14,022 nt of DNA from the NCBI GenBank assembly GCA_944391545.1, contig CALXTZ010000029.1, positions 1-14,022 of the forward strand, written 5' to 3'. The position numbers and the translations under genes were made by a program. Shown here in pieces: positions 4,575 through 12,230 of the stretch. A model generated the notes under the pieces. That model had not been told where the DNA came from. It saw nothing but the letters and a program-made list of their open reading frames with translations, and ran no database searches. The stretch is from an uncultured Alphaproteobacteria bacterium. GTDB lineage: Bacteria > Pseudomonadota > Alphaproteobacteria > CAAHEQ01 > UBA3637. Numbering within the stretch: position 1 is the first letter of the stretch; every line of letters begins with the position of its first letter.

Positions 4575-6404
4575 ATGGTGGAATTAACACAGGAACAAAT
4601 TGACAAGTTAAAACAACTGGGGCGGACGCAAAAAGCCAATCTTCTGAAAATGGGGGACGATTTTAAACAAGACGTCCAAAAATATGTGGCTGCGATTTAT
4701 ACCTGTAATGCGACGGGATGCCATTCGGGTGGCGCCGAAAGCGTGATTGATGCGTTTAAAGAATCGTTGGAAACGTTCGGGCTTCAAGACAAAGTTCGTA
4801 TGGTGGCGACGGGATGCATGGGGTTATGTGCTTCGGGGCCGCTGGCGCGTGTGGAGATAAAAGGCCGCGATCCGTTTTTGTATCAACAGGTAACGCCGGA
4901 TGTTGCACGGTTGATTGTGTCTGAACATATCGTGCCGACGTTGGAAAAGGATCCGAATGAACCGCTGCGGTTGTCTAAATATTTACAAGGCAAAGAATTG
5001 TCGTTAAAGTTGCCGTTCTTTACCAAGCAAAAGAAAGTCGTGTTAAAGAATTTAGGGCATTCGGATCCGGAAGATTTAGGCGAATATGTTGCTTTGGGCG
5101 GGTATCAGGCATTGATGAAATGTTTGGAGATGTCGCCGCAAGAAGTATTGGAAATCATTAAAAAGAGCGGTTTGCGCGGCCGCGGCGGTGCCGGTTTTCC
5201 GACCGGGACAAAGTGGGAGATGCTGGCTAAAGCACCATTGGTTGACGGTGAAAAGTTTGTCGTTTGTAACGGAGATGAAGGCGATCCGGGCGCTTACATG
5301 GATTCTTGTATTTTAGGCGGCGGTGCGCATCAGGTTTTGGAAGGCATGATGATTGGTGCCTATGCTACAGGGGCGACATCCGGGTGGTTTTACATTCGGG
5401 CTGAATATCCTTTGGCTTTGCAACGCGTTGAGCTGGCTATTAAGCAGGCGAAGAAATATGGTATTTTAGGCAAAAACATTTTCGGATCTGACTTTAATTT
5501 TATGGCAGATTTACGATACGGTGCCGGTGCTTTTGTGTGCGGGGAAGAAACGGCTTTGTTGGAATCGTTGGAAGGAAAGCGCGGGACGCCGCATCCTCGC
5601 CCGCCGTATCCGACTCAAAAAGGATTATTCGGTAAACCGACGGCTATCAACAATGTTGAAACGTTGGCAAATGTGGCGCCGATTATTTTAAACGGCCCGG
5701 ATTGGTTCCAATCTATGGGGACGTGTACGTCCAAAGGCACCAAAGTATTTGCTTTGACAGGTAAAGTCAAACATTCGGGATTGGTGGAAGTCCCGATGGG
5801 AACGACGGTCGGTGAAATGGTGAACGAGGTCGGCGGCGGCACAAGTTCCGGCAAACCTTTTAAAGCGGTTCAAACCGGCGGTCCGTCCGGCGGGGTAATT
5901 CCGGCGTCTCATTTGGATATGCCGCTGTGTTATGAAGAGTTGAAAAAAATCGGCTCTATGATGGGATCCGGCGGGATGATTGTCATGGATCATGATGACA
6001 GCATGGTGGAAATTGCCAAATTCTATTTGAACTTTACGGTCGATGAATCTTGCGGCAAGTGCGCGCCGTGTCGGATCGGGGGCTATCAAATGCTGCAATT
6101 GGTGAAGAAGATTGCCGACGGCAAGGGAACCGAAGAAGACTTGGCTTTGATCGAACAAATCGGGAAAGCCATGAAGCGCGGGGCTTTGTGCGGTTTGGGC
6201 CAAACGGCGCCTAACCCGGTTTTGTCGACACTTCGCTTTTTCCATGACGAATATGAGGCTTTGATTAAACAGGCAACCGAAAAACGTCAGGCCGAAACCA
6301 AGCTGAAAGGTGAAATCAGCAAATTGGAAAGCGAAATGAACAAGCTTGAAACGCAAAAGCCTGCGACAGGCGCTGGGTGTAACGTGAATTGTATGAAACG
6401 GTAG
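4575..6404 (+). CDS. hydB: NuoF-like NADH-binding flavoprotein subunit of [FeFe] hydrogenase, lacking C-terminal ferredoxin domain
   Basis: From ATG 4575 the product is 609 residues. Residues 1-120 are a thioredoxin-like [2Fe-2S] domain (Cys44, Cys49, Cys81, Cys85). Residues 155-560 are the NuoF core: glycine-rich RGRGGAGFP (201-209) and GDEGDPGAYMD (233-243) for FMN/NADH, GAGAFVCGEETAL, an SLBB region, and the N3 [4Fe-4S] ligands Cys493, Cys496, Cys499 (CGKCAPC) and Cys539 (ALCGLGQTAPNP). It should oxidise or reduce NAD(P)(H) through FMN. HydB proteins usually end in a domain with two [4Fe-4S] clusters. Here that domain is absent. A charged, probably coiled-coil tail (about 560-595) and a final GCNVNCMKR replace it. 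A frameshift is unlikely, because the frame runs cleanly to a stop followed nine bases later by the next start. The missing domain suggests a simpler, non-bifurcating enzyme (inference). Confidence 0.93.
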   Translation: MVELTQEQIDKLKQLGRTQKANLLKMGDDFKQDVQKYVAAIYTCNATGCHSGGAESVIDAFKESLETFGLQDKVRMVATGCMGLCASGPLARVEIKGRDPFLYQQVTPDVARLIVSEHIVPTLEKDPNEPLRLSKYLQGKELSLKLPFFTKQKKVVLKNLGHSDPEDLGEYVALGGYQALMKCLEMSPQEVLEIIKKSGLRGRGGAGFPTGTKWEMLAKAPLVDGEKFVVCNGDEGDPGAYMDSCILGGGAHQVLEGMMIGAYATGATSGWFYIRAEYPLALQRVELAIKQAKKYGILGKNIFGSDFNFMADLRYGAGAFVCGEETALLESLEGKRGTPHPRPPYPTQKGLFGKPTAINNVETLANVAPIILNGPDWFQSMGTCTSKGTKVFALTGKVKHSGLVEVPMGTTVGEMVNEVGGGTSSGKPFKAVQTGGPSGGVIPASHLDMPLCYEELKKIGSMMGSGGMIVMDHDDSMVEIAKFYLNFTVDESCGKCAPCRIGGYQMLQLVKKIADGKGTEEDLALIEQIGKAMKRGALCGLGQTAPNPVLSTLRFFHDEYEALIKQATEKRQAETKLKGEISKLESEMNKLETQKPATGAGCNVNCMKR

Positions 6405-6413
6405 AGGGTTCAG

Positions 6414-8189
6414 ATGATTAAATTAAGAATTGACGGCGTAGATATTGAAGTTCCCGAAGGAACAACCATTTTGGATGCAGCCAAAAAAATCCAAGTAGAA
6501 ATTCCGACATTGTGTTATCATCCGGACCTGCATCCGCGGGCTTCGTGCGGGATTTGTGTTGTTAAGGTCAACGGTAAAATGTTGAGGGCTTGTTGTACGC
6601 CGGCGGAAGAGGGCATGGACATCATTACCCGTGATCCGGAAATTATTGAAACGCGGCGGACGATTTTGAAATTGGAACTGTCGCATCATCCGAACGAATG
6701 TCTGACCTGTATCCGCAATGAATGCTGTGAATTGCAATCTTTGGCATCGACTTTCGGATTGCGGGAAAGAACGTTTAAAAACATTATTCCGTCCAAAGAA
6801 GAAATGCCGGCGGATGACAGTACGAAATGTATTGTGTTGGATCCGCGCAAATGTATTTTATGCGGCCGATGTGTCGAGGTTTGTCAAACCATTCAAAACG
6901 TCTGGGCGTTGGCTTTCTTGGATCGAAGCATTGATACGCATGTGGCGCCGGCGGGAGATTTGCCTCTTGCTGATACGCCTTGCATCAAATGCGGTCAATG
7001 TACGGCGCATTGCCCGACGGGGGCTTTGAGTGAGTATGACAATTCCGAAGAGGTTTGGAATATGTTGCAAAACCCGGAATATCATACGGTGGTACAGATT
7101 GCGCCGGCTGTTCGGGTGTCGTTGGGCGAAGCTTTCGGATTGGAACCGGGAACCGTGACAACCGGCAAGATTTATGCGGCTTTGCGGCGATTGGGTTTTA
7201 AGGCGATTTTTGATACCAACTTCGGGGCGGATGTCACCATTATGGAGGAAGGGTCGGAATTCATCGAACGATTCACCAAAGGCAACGGCGTTTTGCCGAT
7301 GATTACCAGTTGTTGCCCGGCTTGGGTGGATTACATGGAAAAATTTTACCCGGATATGATTCCGCATTTTTCGTCTTGTAAATCACCGCACGCGATTGTA
7401 GGCGCTTTGGCCAAAACGTATTATGCCGATAAAATCGGGATAGATGCCGGTAAAATTAAAGTTGTTTCGGTGATGCCGTGTACGGCTAAAAAATTCGAAG
7501 TGATCCGTTCCAAAGAAATGTTCTCAAGCGGGTATCAGGACGTGGATGTGTCCTTAACGACACGTGAAATCGCCCGCATGATTAAACAAGCCGGCATTGA
7601 TTTCGTGAACTTGCCGGAAGAGTGTGCGGACAATCCGTTGGGAGAATACACGGGCGCCGGGACGGTTTTCGGTTTTTCGGGCGGCGTGATGGAAGCGGCT
7701 TTGCGGACGGTGCATTATTTGGTGACCGGAAAAGAAATGGACGAAAAGGATTTGGAAATCAAGCCGATTTTGGGCATTGAAAAAGGCATCAAAGAAATGA
7801 CCATGAACTTGAACGGCAAAGAAGTTCGCATCGCGGTGGCGCATGGCACCGGCAATGTCGGGGAAGTGTTGAACCGGGTGCGGGAAGCTTTGGAAAAAGG
7901 CGAAGAACCGCCGTATCATTTCATTGAAGTAATGGCCTGTAACGGCGGATGCATCGGCGGCGGCGGACAGCCCAGAGGCGTGACCAACGAAGTCCGTATG
8001 GCGCGGATGAAAGGCTTAATGTGTGATGATAAACATTCGGAATTCAGATGTTCTCATCAAAATCCGGATGTTCAGAAATTGTACAAAGACTTTTTAGGTG
8101 CGCCTTTAAGCAATAAGTCGCATCATTTGTTACATACACACTATGAACCTATACCTCTTTATAAACATCATCCGGCGTTGAAAAAGTAA
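6414..8189 (+). CDS. hydA: [FeFe] hydrogenase catalytic subunit, group A, M3-type
   Basis: This 591-residue protein has the domain order of clostridial CpI. A plant-type [2Fe-2S] domain has Cys34, Cys45, Cys48 and Cys60/61. The His-Cys cluster has His92, Cys96, Cys99 and Cys105. Two [4Fe-4S] clusters use Cys147/150/153/157 and Cys190/193/196/200. The H-cluster domain has all three signatures: L1 TSCCPAW (298-304), L2 MPCTAKKFE (354-362) and L3 MACNGGCIGGGGQP (507-520). Likely H-cluster ligands are Cys301, Cys356, Cys509 and Cys513. The proton path of CpI is conserved (Cys300, Glu279, Ser320, Glu282, Arg286). The tail LLHTHYEPIP is the small-subunit-like end. It makes or uses H2 in the cytosol with the two upstream subunits. 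It lacks the extra C-terminal [2Fe-2S] domain of Thermotoga HydA and is closer to HndD in size. GAGGG (6404-6408) lies five nt upstream. No hydE, hydF or hydG maturase gene is in the window. Confidence 0.97.
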   Translation: MIKLRIDGVDIEVPEGTTILDAAKKIQVEIPTLCYHPDLHPRASCGICVVKVNGKMLRACCTPAEEGMDIITRDPEIIETRRTILKLELSHHPNECLTCIRNECCELQSLASTFGLRERTFKNIIPSKEEMPADDSTKCIVLDPRKCILCGRCVEVCQTIQNVWALAFLDRSIDTHVAPAGDLPLADTPCIKCGQCTAHCPTGALSEYDNSEEVWNMLQNPEYHTVVQIAPAVRVSLGEAFGLEPGTVTTGKIYAALRRLGFKAIFDTNFGADVTIMEEGSEFIERFTKGNGVLPMITSCCPAWVDYMEKFYPDMIPHFSSCKSPHAIVGALAKTYYADKIGIDAGKIKVVSVMPCTAKKFEVIRSKEMFSSGYQDVDVSLTTREIARMIKQAGIDFVNLPEECADNPLGEYTGAGTVFGFSGGVMEAALRTVHYLVTGKEMDEKDLEIKPILGIEKGIKEMTMNLNGKEVRIAVAHGTGNVGEVLNRVREALEKGEEPPYHFIEVMACNGGCIGGGGQPRGVTNEVRMARMKGLMCDDKHSEFRCSHQNPDVQKLYKDFLGAPLSNKSHHLLHTHYEPIPLYKHHPALKK

Positions 8190-8193
8190 CAAG

Positions 8194-8226
8194 AGCCCCT
8201 TCTGTTTCGGGAGGGGCTTTTCTTTT
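8194..8226 (+). terminator. Strong intrinsic terminator of the hydrogenase operon
   Basis: AGCCCCT (8194-8200) pairs with AGGGGCT (8212-8218), extendable inward by a G-U and a C-G pair. TTTCTTTT follows. It starts five bases after the hydA stop. Confidence 0.9.
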
Positions 8227-8432
8227 AAATTTTACAAAGGCTTAATTAAGCATACCCTAAATTTGAATGGAAAGAATAATTTTATCTGATATTTGATACA
8301 AAGCAAAGATATTGGCATCAAACTCTTTTTTGACCGTGAATCCGGAAGGATGACAAGGCGTATCAATAAAAAATCTGATTTTTAAACTTTGTTAACTTAT
8401 TCATGACAAACTTGATATAAAAAGGGGTTTAA

Positions 8433-10430
8433 ATGGAAAAGTTTTTAACAGGTGATGCTTCATCCAAAGATATTACGCGCGAAATTGTCAAGTATGAGCA
8501 TTTTACGCTGTGGCCGACTGAAAAAACGCCCGTTTTGCCTAAAAAGGCGCCCGAAAGCTGGCCGAATCCGTTAACGATCGTGGCGCAGGGATTGGATGAT
8601 AATCGCCTGAAAGAGTTATTATCGTTGCCGATTGACGGATTAATCGACGGCCAAGCGATGGGTGATTCTATTCACGACTTTATGCAAAATGCGATGAAAG
8701 ATACGCTGACGCATAAATTGTCGTTTTTGTTGACTTGTCCGGTTATGTACAATTGCGATGTTGCCAGTATTTTTGTGCAGGCATTGTCTCAACGGCTGAA
8801 GTTGACTGAAAACAGGGCGGCCGGCATTCACATGGCTTTGCATGAAGCGATTGTCAACGGGCTTATTCACGGGAACTTGCAAATTGGAAGCGAATATCGC
8901 CAGGACGCTCGTTCTTTTGTTGAATACGGTCGGATTTTAAGCAAACGATTGAACGATCCGGCATTTGCGCGCAAAAGTATTTCCATTTCGGCGCATTGGG
9001 ATGAAACCAAGTTGGAATTAAAAGTGCGCGATGAAGGCGCCGGTTATATTATTAAAGAAAACTTTTATAACCGTTCGATGGCCAGTGCCCGAAGCAAAAC
9101 CGGTCGCGGTTTGTTGTTTATCGCCGGCATTGCCGATTCTTGTACAATTGATGATTTTGGCCGCGAAATGACGTTGACTTTCGGATTGAAAGAGGATTAT
9201 ACAAAGGCCGAAAGTAACACGTATATTCAAACGCAGGAAGAGCCTGAAAATGTTTATTCCAGGCCGTCTGTCAGTGAATGCCGCGTGTTGATTATCGAAG
9301 ACAATTTATCTAATCAAACGATGTTGTTTCGATTGTTGAATGTCATCGGCATTAACATGGTTGAGTGTGCGACGGATGGCGTAGAAGGGCTTAAAAAAGT
9401 TGAAACATTCAAACCGGATTTGATTATTTTGGATATTACCATGCCGCGCATGAACGGATATGAGGTATTGCATCATTTGAAATCGTCGCCTCTGACCCAA
9501 AACATTCCGGTATTGATTGAAACAGCCAGTGATACGCGAGAGGCGCGCGATAAAACTTTCCGAACCGGAGCGACGGATTTTATTACGAAGCCGATTAATC
9601 CGCTGGAGTTTTTCTCTCGAATTAAAGTGCACCTTGAAAACAGGCTGTTGATTAAACATCTTGAAAAACAGCTGGCTCAAATTGAAGAAGAGTTAACATC
9701 GGCGCAGCGGATGCAACGGACGCTTTTGCCGTCTGACATGATGTTGAAAAATATTGAAGAGCGGTACAAAATCGAATTTGCTCACCACTTTGAACCGTCG
9801 TCACGATTGGGGGGCGACTTTTGGGAATTGATCCCGCTGTCGGAAAATAAATTGGCTGTTTATATCTGCGATTTTTCGGGACACGGGATGTCGGCGGCTT
9901 TAAATACATTTCGATTGCATGCGCTGATTACTCAAATGGATCATTTGAATATTGAAATTCCGGCATCCGCCATGGCAATGATGAACCTGCAATTGCTGAC
10001 GTTGCTGCCGCGAGGGCAATTTGCAACGTTTTTCTTAGCCGTGATTGATTTGGCGAAAAATGTCATGATGTATTCGTCGGCAGGCGTTCCGAAGCCGATT
10101 TTAATCCAGGGTGACGGTCAAATGAGTTTATTAAATGCGGACGGGATGCCGTTGGGCATCAGTAAACAAGCTCAATATCATAACATCCAGGTTCCTTTTA
10201 CGCCGGGCGCCAAACTGTTGCTGTACAGCGATGCGTTGACGGAATCGCCGAATGCGAACGGGGAACGTTTGGGCGAAGAAGGATTTGCCAAAATGGCGAT
10301 GCAGCATATAAAGGAAAAAACGGCCGGTGATTTTGTTCGGGCCGTTATGAAAGATTTCTTTACTTATGCACCGCCGCCGCCGCCGGATGATGTAACGGTT
10401 GTGTTTTTGCATCGAAAGGACGGCGCATGA
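8433..10430 (+). CDS. Three-domain regulator: RsbW-like ATPase, response receiver, PP2C/SpoIIE phosphatase
   Basis: This 665-residue, soluble protein has no membrane segment. Residues about 105-252 form a GHKL ATPase of the anti-sigma/RsbW type: N-box HEAIVNGLIHGN (137-148), G1 DEGAGY (200-205) and G2 GRGLLFIAGIAD (224-235). Residues 283-400 are a receiver domain with acidic Glu289/Asp290, phosphoacceptor Asp334 (IILDITMP), Thr364 and Lys386 (TKP). A helical linker (about 400-430) leads to a SpoIIE/RsbU-type PP2C phosphatase (445-660) whose metal acids are all present: GGDF Asp462, DFSGHG Asp480, SDALTE Asp600 and PDDVTVV Asp652/653. The expected role is phosphorylation-gated control of a partner-switching pathway (an anti-anti-sigma STAS protein), but no such partner is encoded here. 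GGGG at 8424-8427 supports the start. The stop overlaps the start of rsmE by four bases (ATGA). Confidence 0.9.
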   Translation: MEKFLTGDASSKDITREIVKYEHFTLWPTEKTPVLPKKAPESWPNPLTIVAQGLDDNRLKELLSLPIDGLIDGQAMGDSIHDFMQNAMKDTLTHKLSFLLTCPVMYNCDVASIFVQALSQRLKLTENRAAGIHMALHEAIVNGLIHGNLQIGSEYRQDARSFVEYGRILSKRLNDPAFARKSISISAHWDETKLELKVRDEGAGYIIKENFYNRSMASARSKTGRGLLFIAGIADSCTIDDFGREMTLTFGLKEDYTKAESNTYIQTQEEPENVYSRPSVSECRVLIIEDNLSNQTMLFRLLNVIGINMVECATDGVEGLKKVETFKPDLIILDITMPRMNGYEVLHHLKSSPLTQNIPVLIETASDTREARDKTFRTGATDFITKPINPLEFFSRIKVHLENRLLIKHLEKQLAQIEEELTSAQRMQRTLLPSDMMLKNIEERYKIEFAHHFEPSSRLGGDFWELIPLSENKLAVYICDFSGHGMSAALNTFRLHALITQMDHLNIEIPASAMAMMNLQLLTLLPRGQFATFFLAVIDLAKNVMMYSSAGVPKPILIQGDGQMSLLNADGMPLGISKQAQYHNIQVPFTPGAKLLLYSDALTESPNANGERLGEEGFAKMAMQHIKEKTAGDFVRAVMKDFFTYAPPPPPDDVTVVFLHRKDGA

Positions 10431-11137
10431 TCAGGCTTTTTGTTCCGAGTGATTTGAAAATGCAACAATTGGTTTTGCTTAATGAAAACCAAATTCATTA
10501 CTTGTTTCATGTGATGCGTCTGAAAGCCGGCGAAAACATTTTATTGTTTAACGGCCGAGACGGTGAATACAGGGCTGTTTTGACCGAACTTTCCAAAAAC
10601 AAAGGCACGGCTCGTTGTGAGACGCAAACGCGGGTGCAGGAAGAAGAAAAACCTTTAAATGTTTGGCTTTGTTTTGCGCCGATTAAAAAAGACAATATGG
10701 ATTTTGTTGTCCAAAAAGCAACTGAATTGGGCGTTGACCAATTGGTTCCCGTGATGACAAGACGGACGGTTTGCAAAGTCAATACGGAACGTATGCGGGC
10801 ACAGGTAATCGAAGCGGCCGAACAATGCGAGCGGTTGTCCGTTCCCGTTGTTAAAGATCCGGTGAAGTGGGAAACTTTTTTGGCTGATTTTCCGGATGAC
10901 AGGACGCTTTATTTTTTAAATGAACGCGGTGCGGGCGTTTTGTCGGCAAAAGCTAAAGAAGGAGCGGCTTTTTTGGTCGGGCCGGAGGGCGGTTTTGATG
11001 AAAAAGAGCTGACGGCTTTGTCGGCGATGCCGCAAGCGATCAGCATGCATTTGGGACGGCGGATCCTTCGGGCGGAAACGGCAAGTCTTGTTGTGCTTGC
11101 CTGTTATAATCAGCTTTTGGGATGGAAAACAAAATAA
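10427..11137 (+). CDS. rsmE: 16S rRNA (uracil-1498-N3)-methyltransferase RsmE
   Basis: This 236-residue protein is of typical length for RsmE, the SPOUT-class enzyme that methylates N3 of U1498 in 16S rRNA using S-adenosylmethionine. An N-terminal PUA-like domain (MIRLFVP, HYLFHVMRLKAGE) is followed by the catalytic knot. Family blocks are all visible: KKDNMDFVVQKATELGV (87-103), QCERLSVP (133-140), VGPEGGF (184-190) and the S-adenosylmethionine-binding LGRRILRAETA (209-219). Its ATG overlaps the stop of the upstream regulator gene in an ATGA, and AAAGGA lies about 7 nt before it, so the two are transcribed and probably translated together. The functional link between them is unclear. Confidence 0.96.
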   Translation: MIRLFVPSDLKMQQLVLLNENQIHYLFHVMRLKAGENILLFNGRDGEYRAVLTELSKNKGTARCETQTRVQEEEKPLNVWLCFAPIKKDNMDFVVQKATELGVDQLVPVMTRRTVCKVNTERMRAQVIEAAEQCERLSVPVVKDPVKWETFLADFPDDRTLYFLNERGAGVLSAKAKEGAAFLVGPEGGFDEKELTALSAMPQAISMHLGRRILRAETASLVVLACYNQLLGWKTK

Positions 11138-11140
11138 TGG

Positions 11141-11169
11141 TTGCAAAAAGAAATAAAGTAGCTTACAAA
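11141..11169 (+). promoter_or_regulatory. Candidate promoter for the cysteine-rich exported protein
   Basis: TTGCAA (11141-11146), 17 nt, then TACAAA (11164-11169), in the short gap after rsmE. The -10 matches consensus at four of six positions. The 12-mer TTACAAATAAAA here (11163-11174) also occurs in the porin promoter (1813-1824). Confidence 0.4.
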
Positions 11170-11199
11170 TAAAACAGAAATTAAAAAAAGGTGTGATAC

Positions 11200-12159
11200 A
11201 TGATGCGGTTTAAAACTCAATTTTTTCTTTCAATGATGGCAGGAATTTTGTCGGTGTCAACGGCACAGGCTGCGGTGACAATGGCAGATACGGTTTTGGT
11301 GTGTCGGTCTCGGCAATGTGCGCCGGCCGAAAAAATGATGACACGCGAATTTTTATACAATCAGGTCGGTTCATTGCTTCAAAACAATATCAATCAATCG
11401 GTGTTGTTGTGTGATGCGGATCCGAATGTGCGGGTTTGTTTGAATGACGCGCTTCAAATGAACGTGCTTTCGGGGGTAACGAGCGGCGTTTTAAACATTC
11501 CGGAAATGACACTTTTGGATGCAAAGGCTTGTCCGGATTTTAACGGCTATACGTTTGTAACGGATTATAAAATGTCGATTAACGGAACGTATCCGCAATG
11601 TCAGGCGGCTTTGAATAAAATTGCCGTCAGCGCGCCGGATGATATAACGATTCAAACACCCGGATTTGAATGCCGGTTTACGGAAAACGGTATTACGGTG
11701 ATTAATGCGTCGTATGTTGTGGATTATATTGATTTTGATTACGGCATTTTCGGGGCGTATTACACGATTGGTGCCGGTCAGGTGTCCAAAGGCGGCGGAT
11801 CGGGATATATGTTGATGCGCTTTAAAAGTACGAGCAATGACATGAATGAAATGCGGGGCGGTCCGTGTTGTGAATGTGATGCGTCGCAAATGCCGCCGTG
11901 TCAATGTGAACCGGCTGAACCCGAAGTGGTTGTTCAGGAAAAGGTTGTGACGGAGTATGAAATTGCGCCGATTGAAGTAACGATTAAGACAAAGGCGCCG
12001 ATTGAGGCCGGAACAACACAGGATATTCGCGTCAACGGTGTGGACGTCAAAGGCGTTCCGGTTGTTTCGGATGCACCGGTTGCCGTTGAACAAACGCAAA
12101 CAACCGTTACCGAAACCGTCGGACAGGTCGAGGTTATGTCCAATAAAGAAGTTTATTAA
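11200..12159 (+). CDS. Exported cysteine-rich protein of unknown function
   Basis: I do not recognise this 319-residue protein. It has a clear Sec signal peptide: MMRFK, the hydrophobic core FFLSMMAGILSV, and cleavage after TAQA (residue 24). The mature part has twelve cysteines (35, 40, 71, 80, 111, 134, 158, 223, 224, 226, 234, 236). The first seven are spread through a domain of about 190 residues. The last five cluster in a proline-containing PCCECDASQMPPCQC segment (222-236). An even cysteine count in an exported protein suggests disulfides. After the cluster comes a valine- and threonine-rich tail (about 240-319) with likely beta strands, and no sorting motif or membrane anchor is visible. 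It lies between rsmE and a terminator as a single gene. AAGG at 11188-11191 is 8 nt before the ATG. It is probably periplasmic or surface located. Confidence 0.8.
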   Translation: MMRFKTQFFLSMMAGILSVSTAQAAVTMADTVLVCRSRQCAPAEKMMTREFLYNQVGSLLQNNINQSVLLCDADPNVRVCLNDALQMNVLSGVTSGVLNIPEMTLLDAKACPDFNGYTFVTDYKMSINGTYPQCQAALNKIAVSAPDDITIQTPGFECRFTENGITVINASYVVDYIDFDYGIFGAYYTIGAGQVSKGGGSGYMLMRFKSTSNDMNEMRGGPCCECDASQMPPCQCEPAEPEVVVQEKVVTEYEIAPIEVTIKTKAPIEAGTTQDIRVNGVDVKGVPVVSDAPVAVEQTQTTVTETVGQVEVMSNKEVY

Positions 12160-12177
12160 GGGATATCAATTCAAAAA

Positions 12178-12214
12178 GGCCCTTTAACATACGGTTAAAG
12201 GGTCTTTCTTTTTC
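12178..12214 (+). terminator. Strong intrinsic terminator after the cysteine-rich protein gene
   Basis: An 11-bp stem, with CCCTTTAAC (12180-12188) pairing GTTAAAGGG (12194-12202) and extended by a G-U and a G-C pair, around a 5-nt loop. TTTCTTTTTC follows. It ends 17 nt before the peptidase start codon. Confidence 0.9.
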
Positions 12215-12230
12215 AAAGACGAGGGATAAG

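Noticed and set aside
5688..6356. A 222-codon open frame on the minus strand inside the hydrogenase flavoprotein gene
   Set aside because: It is antisense to a well-conserved protein, has no recognisable domain, and is a by-product of the codon bias of the real gene.
6252..6404. A frameshift explaining the missing ferredoxin domain of the flavoprotein
   Set aside because: The tail keeps host-like codon use, the stop is followed nine bases later by a well-placed hydA start, and there is no room for a lost ferredoxin domain in another frame.
8240..8251. A perfect 12-bp palindrome GCTTAATTAAGC after the hydrogenase operon
   Set aside because: It is AT-rich and short, with no promoter or gene start at a meaningful distance; the strong terminator just upstream already explains transcription ending.
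8389..8421. Possible promoter TTGTTA ... TATAAA before the three-domain regulator
   Set aside because: The spacing is 21 bases (19 for the overlapping GATATA), outside the useful range, so I could not support a defined promoter although one must exist in this gap.
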